Of a stretch of DNA of 64,000 bases, positions 24,663 through 31,986 are shown in pieces. How positions within the stretch are numbered: position 1 is the stretch's first letter; each line of letters starts with the position of its first letter. The translations under genes and the position numbers were made by a program. Origin of the DNA: an uncultured Collinsella sp. (lineage in GTDB: Bacteria; Actinomycetota; Coriobacteriia; Coriobacteriales; Coriobacteriaceae); NCBI GenBank assembly GCA_959026725.1, contig CAUFMG010000009.1:29267-93266 (forward strand), given 5' to 3'. A model generated the notes under the pieces. The model was not told the origin of the DNA. It ran no database searches and was given only the letters and a program-made list of their open reading frames with translations.

Positions 24663-25562
24663 GTGTCCGATCGTCCCAAGGCATCTGCTCCCAAGACGCC
24701 TGCGCGTAAAGCTGCCACTGCGGGAGCGCCTGCAGCGAAGAGCGGTTCCGGTTCGTGGCTGGCGGGCTTTATTACCCGTGCCGCCGCCGGTATCGTCTAC
24801 GCCGTTGTCTTTATCCTGTGCCTGGTTTTGGGTATCGTGCCCACGGCCATCTTTGTTTCCGTCATGAGCGGTCTGTGCTGCTATGAGTTTTTCCGTATGA
24901 CAAGGCTCGATGGCAAGATGGCTAACGAGCGCATGGGTATCGCTGCCGCCGTGCTCTTTCCGCTGTCGGCGTTGGGCGATTCGATGCTGCTGAATGCCCT
25001 GCTTTTTGCCCTGATGCTCGCTGTGGGCATTTGGTATGTCTGGTCGCCGCGTACCCGCATATCCGATGTTGCCGTGACACTCATGGGTCCCATCTACACC
25101 GGTTTTATGCTGTCGGCTATCGTGCTGCTGCGCGATGCCGTGCCCGGTTTTGCCGGCGCCCTGCTTTCGGTGGGTGTTTGCGCGTCTCTCTGGGTCTCCG
25201 ATTCGTTTGCCTATATCGTGGGTAGCCGTATCGGCAAACACAAGATGGTTCCCAAGATCTCTCCCAAAAAGAGCTGGGAGGGGTTTGTTGGCGGCATCCT
25301 GGGCTCGGTTTTGATTTGGCTCATCCTGTGGGCGACGCATTTCTTCAAGCTCAGCCTGCCCTATGCGCTGCTGTGCGGCGTGGTCGTGTCCATTCTGGGC
25401 GTTATCGGCGACCTTATCGAGTCGCGCATCAAGCGCGGTGTGGGCGTCAAAGATTCCGGCAACCTTATCCCGGGCCACGGCGGCATGCTCGATCGTAGCG
25501 ATTCGCTTATCTTCGGCTGCATCACCGCGCAGCTGATGCTGATGATCGGAGGCGTGCTGTAA
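24663..25562 (+). CDS. cdsA: Phosphatidate cytidylyltransferase
   Basis: Membrane enzyme that makes CDP-diacylglycerol from phosphatidate and CTP. The 299-residue product has a basic, Ala/Lys-rich N-terminus of about 35 residues, then several membrane segments. The signature region is SDSFAYIVG, ISPKKSWEGFVGG and MLDRSDSLIF near the C-terminus. It starts with GTG two bases after uppS and overlaps dxr by one base. Confidence 0.95.
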   Translation: MSDRPKASAPKTPARKAATAGAPAAKSGSGSWLAGFITRAAAGIVYAVVFILCLVLGIVPTAIFVSVMSGLCCYEFFRMTRLDGKMANERMGIAAAVLFPLSALGDSMLLNALLFALMLAVGIWYVWSPRTRISDVAVTLMGPIYTGFMLSAIVLLRDAVPGFAGALLSVGVCASLWVSDSFAYIVGSRIGKHKMVPKISPKKSWEGFVGGILGSVLIWLILWATHFFKLSLPYALLCGVVVSILGVIGDLIESRIKRGVGVKDSGNLIPGHGGMLDRSDSLIFGCITAQLMLMIGGVL

Positions 25563-26749
25563 TGTCATTCCAGACGACGTATGGCCCCGATGGACGCCTC
25601 CGTGTTGCCATCCTGGGTTGTACGGGCTCCATCGGCACCCAGGCGCTCGATGTGTGCCGCCAGCATGCCGATCGCCTGCAGGTGACGGCGCTGTCCGTTA
25701 ACTCCAGTACCTCCGAGCTTGTTGCCGCTGCCCGCGAGTTCTCGGTTTCGGCGGTTGCCGTGGCCGATGTCGCTCATGGCGATGACGCCGTGCTGCAGGA
25801 GTTGCCCGAGGGAATGAAGCTCGGCGTTGGCGCGCAGGCGGTTTGCGAGCTCGCGCGTCGCGACGATGTCGACTGCGTACTCGTCGCTATTGTGGGTGCC
25901 GCCGGTCTCGAGGCGAGCCATGCGGCCTTGACCTCAAATAAACGCCTTGCCCTTGCCAACAAGGAGTCCCTCGTCGTCGGTGGCGACTTGCTTATGCCGT
26001 TGGCGCAACCGGGCCAGCTTATTCCAGTCGACTCTGAGCACTCCGCCATCTTCCAGTGCTATCTGGGGGAGAACCCACGCGAGGCTCATTGTATTTGGCT
26101 CACCTGCTCGGGCGGTCCGTTTTTTGGCCGCACGCGCGACGAGCTCGACCGCGTGACGCGTGCCGATGCCCTCGCACATCCCACGTGGGCCATGGGCGCC
26201 AAGATCACCATCGACTCCGCCACCCTCATGAACAAGGGCCTGGAGCGCATTGAGGCCATGCATCTGTTTAACTGCGACCTCGATTTCATTAACGTGGTCG
26301 TGCAGCGTCAGTCCAAGATTCACTCTATGGTCGAGTTCTCCGACGGCTCCGTGATAGCGCATCTCGGTGCTTCCGACATGCGTATTCCCATCCAGTTCGC
26401 GTTCTCGTATCCCGAGCGTTGGGATACTCCGGCGCCTCGTATCGATTTTCGCGAGTTGGGGCAGCTCACGTTTGATGCTGCCGACATGGATACCTTCCGC
26501 TGTCTGGCACTGGCCGAGCGTGCCGGCAAGACGGGTGGCACCATGCCGTGCGTGCTCAATGCCGCCAACGAGGTCGCCGTCGATGCCTTCCTGCGCGATG
26601 GCTGCAGCTTTACCGATATCGATCGCATTGTGGAATCCTGCATGGATGCCCACGATGTGCAGGCGGTCGATTCGTTTGAGCAACTTCACGATATCGATGC
26701 GTGGGCGCGTGAAAAGGCTGCGCAGGTACTCGTCGCAACCCGTTCCTAA
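25562..26749 (+). CDS. dxr: 1-deoxy-D-xylulose 5-phosphate reductoisomerase
   Basis: Makes MEP from DXP with NADPH in the non-mevalonate isoprenoid pathway. The 395-residue product has the NADPH-binding GCTGSIGTQALDV, ANKESLVVGGDLL and the metal and substrate loop VDSEHSAIFQC. The ATG shares a base with the cdsA stop. Together with ispG downstream it commits this organism to the MEP pathway. Confidence 0.97.
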   Translation: MSFQTTYGPDGRLRVAILGCTGSIGTQALDVCRQHADRLQVTALSVNSSTSELVAAAREFSVSAVAVADVAHGDDAVLQELPEGMKLGVGAQAVCELARRDDVDCVLVAIVGAAGLEASHAALTSNKRLALANKESLVVGGDLLMPLAQPGQLIPVDSEHSAIFQCYLGENPREAHCIWLTCSGGPFFGRTRDELDRVTRADALAHPTWAMGAKITIDSATLMNKGLERIEAMHLFNCDLDFINVVVQRQSKIHSMVEFSDGSVIAHLGASDMRIPIQFAFSYPERWDTPAPRIDFRELGQLTFDAADMDTFRCLALAERAGKTGGTMPCVLNAANEVAVDAFLRDGCSFTDIDRIVESCMDAHDVQAVDSFEQLHDIDAWAREKAAQVLVATRS

Positions 26750-26774
26750 CCCATAAGGATTGCTTTTTCGTTTT

Positions 26775-28136
26775 ATGGATACTGTTCTGAGCGTTCTTTC
26801 ATCGGTCTTTTGGGGCCTGCTGATGCTTTCCGTCCTCGTGTTTTTGCACGAGGGTGGCCACTTTTTGGCGGCGCGTGCCTGCGGCGTCCGTGTGACCGAG
26901 TTCTTTTTGGGCCTGCCGTGCCGCTTTGACATCCATTACACGTCGCGTCGCATTGGAACCAAGTTTGGCGTGACCCCGCTGCTGCTGGGTGGCTACGCTG
27001 CCATCTGCGGTATGGATCCGACCGATGTCTCGTGCGCCGATCGCGTGCTCGCGGCTATCTACCGTCATGGTCGCGTGACCGTGGCCGACCTTGCTGTCGA
27101 GCTCGAGCTTTCCGAGGAGGATGTGCTCGAGGCTTGTGCTCTGTTGCTGGGCTGGGGCTCCATCGCACCTTGGTATGAGGAAGGGGAGAAGCCCTCACCG
27201 AGCTACTATCCCACTAAGTATCAGACACTGCCTCGAGACGCTGCGGGTTACACCACCTTTGACGGCCGCCGGTTCGATCGAGAGCATGCGACTGCCGAGG
27301 GCGATGTGTGGGAGCTGCCGTGCGGCGAGGCTGATTTCTTGGCGCAAGAGCGCTCGCACACTTATCTTGGCCAGGGCTTTCTCAAGCGCGCCTTTATGCT
27401 GCTCGCGGGCATTCTCGTCAATATCCTGATGGGTTTTTTGCTCCTTATGAGCATCTATTCCATTACGGGTGTCACCGTGCCGATGGATACCAACGTGATC
27501 GGTCAGGTTGACGAGGGGTCTATTGCCGCCAAGGCGGGTATCGAGGGCGGCGACGCGATCCTTTCGGTTGACGGAGTATCGTGCTCTACCTGGATGGACG
27601 TTTACGATGCCATCGGCAAGGCTGCCGGTAAGGACGATATCGCCATCGAGTACGAGCGTGACGGCAAGCAGCATTCGACCACGGTTGCGCTCAAAGAGGA
27701 TGAGCGCCTAGGTGTGTATGCCTCTACGCAGGTGGTCCGTTTAGACCTCATCACGTCGGCTCGCCTGTCTTTCTCCTATGTCGTGCAGACAGCGGAGGGC
27801 GTGATGCGCCTACTCCAGCCGCAGCATACGATGGAGATTCTCGACCAGTCCTCGTCGATCGTGGGTATTAGCGTTATGTCCTCACAGGCTGCTGCTGCCG
27901 GCCCTGCCACGTTCCTTTCGTTTGCCGCCCTCATTTCGTTCTCGCTTGGCTTTATGAACCTGCTGCCCATCCCACCACTCGATGGCGGCAAGCTGGTCAT
28001 CGAGATCATTCAAAAGATTGCGGGCCGCGAGCTACCTCTCAAGGTCCAGACGATTGTGAGCTATGTGGGCATCGCGCTCTTTGCGCTGCTGTTTGTCTAT
28101 ATGCTTCGTTCCGACATCCTTCGATTTATTCTGTAG
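26775..28136 (+). CDS. rseP: Site-2 protease (RseP/RasP family) with a large insertion
   Basis: Intramembrane zinc metalloprotease of family M50. The 453-residue product has the active-site HEGGH (residues 25-29) in the first membrane segment, a PDZ domain at about 235-310, and the second metal motif PPLDGGKL near the C-terminus. Between GGYAAICGMDP (73-82) and FLKRAFMLLAG (202-212) lie about 113 extra residues, where canonical relatives have about 30. The first half of this insert, about residues 86-130, looks like a winged helix. The ATG at 26775 has no well-spaced ribosome-binding site. A TTG at 26760 is an alternative. Confidence 0.92.
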   Translation: MDTVLSVLSSVFWGLLMLSVLVFLHEGGHFLAARACGVRVTEFFLGLPCRFDIHYTSRRIGTKFGVTPLLLGGYAAICGMDPTDVSCADRVLAAIYRHGRVTVADLAVELELSEEDVLEACALLLGWGSIAPWYEEGEKPSPSYYPTKYQTLPRDAAGYTTFDGRRFDREHATAEGDVWELPCGEADFLAQERSHTYLGQGFLKRAFMLLAGILVNILMGFLLLMSIYSITGVTVPMDTNVIGQVDEGSIAAKAGIEGGDAILSVDGVSCSTWMDVYDAIGKAAGKDDIAIEYERDGKQHSTTVALKEDERLGVYASTQVVRLDLITSARLSFSYVVQTAEGVMRLLQPQHTMEILDQSSSIVGISVMSSQAAAAGPATFLSFAALISFSLGFMNLLPIPPLDGGKLVIEIIQKIAGRELPLKVQTIVSYVGIALFALLFVYMLRSDILRFIL

Positions 28137-28149
28137 GGGAGTGTTTGGA

Positions 28150-29232
28150 TTGTCTTTATCCCATCCTTTGCCTCGCGAGTTGACGCGCCCCGTGCATGTG
28201 GGCGGTGTGCAGATCGGTGGCGGCGCGCCGGTGGTGGTCCAATCCATGACCTGCACCGATACCGCTGATGCCCAGGCAACGCTTGCGCAAGTGTGCGCGT
28301 TGGCGCAGGCTGGCTGCGATATCGTGCGTGTGAGCGTGCCCACCGAGGCCGCGCTTGAGGGTTTCCGCACCATCTGTGCCGAGTCTCCGGTGCCAATCGT
28401 TGCCGATATCCACTTTAACCACAAGCTGGCCATTGGCGCTGTGGAGGCCGGTGCCGCCAAGCTCCGCATCAATCCCGGTAATATCGGCGATTGGGCCAAG
28501 GTCGATGCTGTCATCGATGCCGCGGGTGCTGCGGGCTGCGCAATTCGCATCGGTGTCAACGCTGGTTCGCTTGAGCAGGATATCGCCGAGCGCGACGACC
28601 TCACGCAGCCCGAAAAGCTCGTGATGTCGAGCGAGCGCTTCGTCAAGCACTTTGAGGACCGCGGCTTTACGAACATTGTGCTTTCGGCCAAGGCCCATAG
28701 CGTGCAAACGACGCTCGATACCTATCGAGCCCTGTCGCGTGAGATTCCCCACGTTCCGCTTCACCTGGGCGTGACGGAGGCGGGGACCAAGCTCCAGGGC
28801 ACCATCAAGAGCTCTGTAGGCTTGGGTATCTTGCTTTCCGAAGGCATTGGCGACACCATGCGTGTGTCGCTCACAGCCGATCCGGTTGAGGAGCCGCCGG
28901 TTGCCTGGGGTATTCTGCAGTCGTTGGGCCTGCGTCGCCGTGGCCCCGAGATTGTCTCGTGCCCCACGTGCGCCCGCTGCCAGGTTAACCTTATTCCCAT
29001 TGCCGAGGAAGTAACCGAGCGGCTTAAGAACTATACCGCGCCGCTTTCGATTGCCGTTATGGGATGTGCCGTTAATGGCCCCGGCGAGGCTTCTGATGCC
29101 GACCTGGGCGTTGCTTGCGGACGTGGTCAGGCCTTGCTCTTTTCGCATGGCCAGATCATTGGTAAAGTAGCTGAGGACCAAATTGTCGACGCGCTGATGG
29201 CCGAGGTCGACAAACTTATTGAGGAGAAATAA
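28150..29232 (+). CDS. ispG: 4-hydroxy-3-methylbut-2-enyl diphosphate synthase
   Basis: Iron-sulfur enzyme of the MEP pathway that converts MEcPP to HMBPP. The 360-residue product starts with the TIM-barrel half (VVVQSMTCTDTADAQATLAQV, ADIHFNHKLA, RINPGNIG) and ends with the 4Fe-4S half, with ligands in CPTCARC and MGCAVNGPGE. TTG at 28150 has GGGGAG eight bases upstream. GTG at 28141 is an alternative. proS starts on the base after its stop codon. Confidence 0.95.
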   Translation: MSLSHPLPRELTRPVHVGGVQIGGGAPVVVQSMTCTDTADAQATLAQVCALAQAGCDIVRVSVPTEAALEGFRTICAESPVPIVADIHFNHKLAIGAVEAGAAKLRINPGNIGDWAKVDAVIDAAGAAGCAIRIGVNAGSLEQDIAERDDLTQPEKLVMSSERFVKHFEDRGFTNIVLSAKAHSVQTTLDTYRALSREIPHVPLHLGVTEAGTKLQGTIKSSVGLGILLSEGIGDTMRVSLTADPVEEPPVAWGILQSLGLRRRGPEIVSCPTCARCQVNLIPIAEEVTERLKNYTAPLSIAVMGCAVNGPGEASDADLGVACGRGQALLFSHGQIIGKVAEDQIVDALMAEVDKLIEEK

Positions 29233-30954
29233 ATGACCCGAGCAATGTACATGTCTAAGCTCTATGCGCCGACGCTTAAAGAGGATCCGGCGGACGCTGA
29301 GCTCGCCAGTCACCGCCTGCTGCTCCGTGCCGGCATGATCCGCAAGGAGGCCGCCGGCCTGTATTCCTACCTGCCGCTTGCTTGGCGCTCGATCCGTAAG
29401 ATCGAGAATATCGTGCGCGACGAGATGGACGCTGCCGGCGCCCAGGAGCTTATGATGCCTATCATGGTCGACGCCGAGTTGTGGCGCGAGTCCGGGCGCA
29501 TCGACGCCTATGGCAAGGAGCTTGTGCGCTTTGACGACCGTCATGGTCGCGAGTTCGTCCTGGGCCCCACGCACGAGGAGACCGTCACGGCCCTGGTGCG
29601 CAACGAGTTGCGCTCCTACAAGCAGCTGCCCGTCAACCTGTACCACATTCAGGACAAGTTCCGCGACGAGTTCCGCCCCCGCTTTGGCCTGATGCGCGGT
29701 CGCGAGTTCATCATGAAGGACGCCTACAGCTTCTCCGCCACGCAGGAGAGCCTGCAGGAGGAGTATGACAAGATGAAGCAGGCCTACGCTAACATCTGCG
29801 AGCGCTGCTATATCAAGGCCCTGCCCGTTGTTGCCGACTCCGGTGAGATCGGTGGCGATACCTCCGTCGAGTACATGGCTTTGGCCGACGCCGGCGAGGC
29901 TTCGCTCGTCTACTGCGACGATTGCGGCTTTGCTGCCGATGACGAGGCGGCAAGCACCAAGGTCGTCGTGACCGAGGGTCCTGGTGACGGTACGCTCACC
30001 AAGGTTGAGACTCCGGGCATGGGCACCATTGAGGCTGTTGCTAAGTTCTTTGGGTTCCCCGAGAACGGCACGCGCAAGTCGCTGGCACTCATCGACGCCG
30101 AGGGCAAGCCGGTCGTGGCCATTGTTCCGGGCGATCACGAGCTCAACGATTGCAAGGCCGAGCACGTCTTTGGCAAGGGCTATCGCATGATGACCGACGA
30201 GGAGCTTCAGGCGAACGGTCTGCACAAGGGCTTTATCGGACCGGTTAACCTGCCCGATGGCATTCGTCTGGTGTGCGACGAGAGCCTGCGCGATTCTAAG
30301 CAGTGGGCCTGCGGTGCCAACGAGGTCGATTATCACTTTACCGGTGCCTGCCCCGAGCGCGACTTTACCGTCGATGAGTGGGCCGATCTGGTCACCGTTG
30401 TCGCCGGCGACCCCTGCCCGCACTGCGGCAAGCCGCTCTCCGCTGCCCGCGGCATCGAGGTCTCTCAGGTCTTCCAGCTGGGCACCAAGTATTCCGAGGC
30501 CATGGGTGCCACCTTTATGGACGAGGACGGCAAGGAGAAGCCGCTCATCATGGGCTGCTACGGCGTGGGCGTGTCCCGCTCGCTCGCTGCCGTCGTGGAG
30601 CAGCACAACGACGAGCACGGCATCGTCTGGCCGGTCTCCGTTGCCCCGTACGAGGTCGCGGTGATTCCGCTTGATCCCAAGAAGGAAGAGTGCGCTACCG
30701 TCTGCGAGCAGATTGTTGATGGCTTGTGTGCCGAGGGTATCGAGGTCGTCGTCGACGATCGCGACGAGCGTCCCGGCTTTAAGTTTGCCGACAACGACCT
30801 TATGGGCTTCCCGTATCAGGTCGTTCTGGGTAAGCGTGGCCTTAAGAATGGCACCGTTGAGCTCAAGGACCGTGCCACGGGTGAGCGCGAGGATGTGGCG
30901 ATCGACGAGGTCGTCGCCAAGGTCGCCGAGCTTGTGAAGGCAGCACGCCGTTAA
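29233..30954 (+). CDS. proS: Prolyl-tRNA synthetase
   Basis: Class II synthetase of the bacterial type, 573 residues. It contains the catalytic motifs (RIDAYGKELVRFDDRHGREF, LGPTHEETVTALV, RDEFRPRFGLMRGREFIMKD), the INS editing domain of about 180 residues in the middle, GCYGVGVSRSL, and a C-terminal anticodon-binding domain. It ends the pyrH-proS run, and a strong terminator follows. Confidence 0.97.
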   Translation: MTRAMYMSKLYAPTLKEDPADAELASHRLLLRAGMIRKEAAGLYSYLPLAWRSIRKIENIVRDEMDAAGAQELMMPIMVDAELWRESGRIDAYGKELVRFDDRHGREFVLGPTHEETVTALVRNELRSYKQLPVNLYHIQDKFRDEFRPRFGLMRGREFIMKDAYSFSATQESLQEEYDKMKQAYANICERCYIKALPVVADSGEIGGDTSVEYMALADAGEASLVYCDDCGFAADDEAASTKVVVTEGPGDGTLTKVETPGMGTIEAVAKFFGFPENGTRKSLALIDAEGKPVVAIVPGDHELNDCKAEHVFGKGYRMMTDEELQANGLHKGFIGPVNLPDGIRLVCDESLRDSKQWACGANEVDYHFTGACPERDFTVDEWADLVTVVAGDPCPHCGKPLSAARGIEVSQVFQLGTKYSEAMGATFMDEDGKEKPLIMGCYGVGVSRSLAAVVEQHNDEHGIVWPVSVAPYEVAVIPLDPKKEECATVCEQIVDGLCAEGIEVVVDDRDERPGFKFADNDLMGFPYQVVLGKRGLKNGTVELKDRATGEREDVAIDEVVAKVAELVKAARR

Positions 30955-30984
30955 TCGACGATTTCGCTTGTAGTTCGATATACG

Positions 30985-31034
30985 GGACGGCCCCGCATTT
31001 CTCCAGATCGGGGAGATGCGGGGCCGTCCTTTTA
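30985..31034 (+). terminator. Terminator after proS
   Basis: A 14-bp GC-rich stem extended by a bulged upper part (30985-31004 with 31011-31029), followed by TTTTAT. Confidence 0.88.
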
Positions 31035-31058
31035 TCTTGTGGCATCCTCGATATCTAA

Positions 31059-31100
31059 AAGGAAAACCCCACAGCCCATTCGAGCTGCGGGGTTTTCCTT
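31059..31100. terminator. Bidirectional terminator between proS and the minus-strand pair
   Basis: A 17-bp stem with one mismatch (31059-31075 with 31084-31100). Its outer TTTTCCTT serves the plus strand, and the AAAA before it serves as a T-run for the minus strand. Confidence 0.78.
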
Positions 31101-31132
31101 GTGCCTCCGATGCGAAATGAATCGCTCAGATA

Positions 31133-31897
31133 TTACTGATAATCGACGACGTCGATCCAGTTCTTCAGGAACTCATCGTTCACGTTGCGCTTGCGAGCGA
31201 GCTCGGAAGCGGCGACGATGCTCGTCCACTGACGCACGACCTGCATGGGCATGTCGGCGCGGTCGCAGTAGAGCTCCAGGTAGGCCTCGGCCTGATCCTT
31301 GCTGTTGAGGGCAAAGAGCAGGTAGGTGGTGGCAACGTCGGCAGCAGGGGAGCCCTGGGTGGCGTGTGCCCAGTCGCACACATAGAGCTGGCCGTCGTCG
31401 CCGACGATGACGTTGGAGGGGTTGAAGTCGCCGTGGCAGACCTTGAACTCCTTGGTCATGCCGTCCAGACGCTCCTGAAGGTTGTAGCGCGTGGTGGCAT
31501 TGAGCTGATCAAGGCTGTCGATCATGCGGGCGAACTTGTCGCGCTGACGGTTGAGCAGCGGGGAGGTGTAGTCGTGGATCTCGATCTGGAGGTCGACGAA
31601 CATCTCGAGGTACTCACCAAAGCGCTGGGGCTCGGCAGTCATCTTCTCGGCAAGGGTGGTGCCCGGAACCTTCTCGGTCACGAGCGCCCAGCCGTTGGCG
31701 TTCTCGAGCTGGGAAACCTCGAGAGCCTTGGGGCTGCGGATGCCGCACTCATTGATGCGGGCAAGATTCAAAGCCTCGTTGAACACGTCGGAGACAGGCT
31801 TGGTCTCGTTAAAGACCTTGACGATCTTGTCGCCCAGGTCGTAAACGACCTTGTTGCCACGGCGGACGAGCTCGGTCTTGGAATCGGGTAGCAGCAT
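31133..31897 (-). CDS. Aminoglycoside phosphotransferase/choline kinase-like protein
   Basis: Kinase-fold protein of the APH family. The true substrate is unknown. The 254-residue product has the catalytic loop CHGDFNPSNV (Asp157) and the metal-binding Asp175 in VCDWAHATQG. It also has a Lys-bearing N-lobe (KIVKVF) and a conserved Glu in VTEKVPG. It lies 89 bases downstream of adhE on the same strand, with AAAGGA about eight bases before its ATG. A GC-rich hairpin in the gap may limit readthrough. Resistance to an antibiotic is not implied, since many members act on sugars or choline-like compounds. Confidence 0.75.
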   Translation of the reverse strand: MLLPDSKTELVRRGNKVVYDLGDKIVKVFNETKPVSDVFNEALNLARINECGIRSPKALEVSQLENANGWALVTEKVPGTTLAEKMTAEPQRFGEYLEMFVDLQIEIHDYTSPLLNRQRDKFARMIDSLDQLNATTRYNLQERLDGMTKEFKVCHGDFNPSNVIVGDDGQLYVCDWAHATQGSPAADVATTYLLFALNSKDQAEAYLELYCDRADMPMQVVRQWTSIVAASELARKRNVNDEFLKNWIDVVDYQ

Positions 31898-31930
31898 GGT
31901 TGCATCCTTTCAACGATGCGATAGAAGCGA

Positions 31931-31967
31931 CGGCGGGGGTGTGTGAAACACCCGTGCACCCCCGCCG
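31931..31967 (-). terminator. GC-rich hairpin between adhE and the kinase-like gene
   Basis: A perfect 11-bp stem (31931-31941 with 31957-31967). On the minus strand the T-run lies before the hairpin, not after it, so it may be an attenuator or mRNA end stabiliser more than a strong terminator. Confidence 0.5.
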
Positions 31968-31986
31968 CAAAAAACCGTGCTAAAAA

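Noticed and set aside
31133..31897. Reading the phosphotransferase as an aminoglycoside resistance gene
   Set aside because: The APH fold covers many substrates, no resistance context or mobile element surrounds it, and the sequence is not close to a resistance enzyme I recognise.
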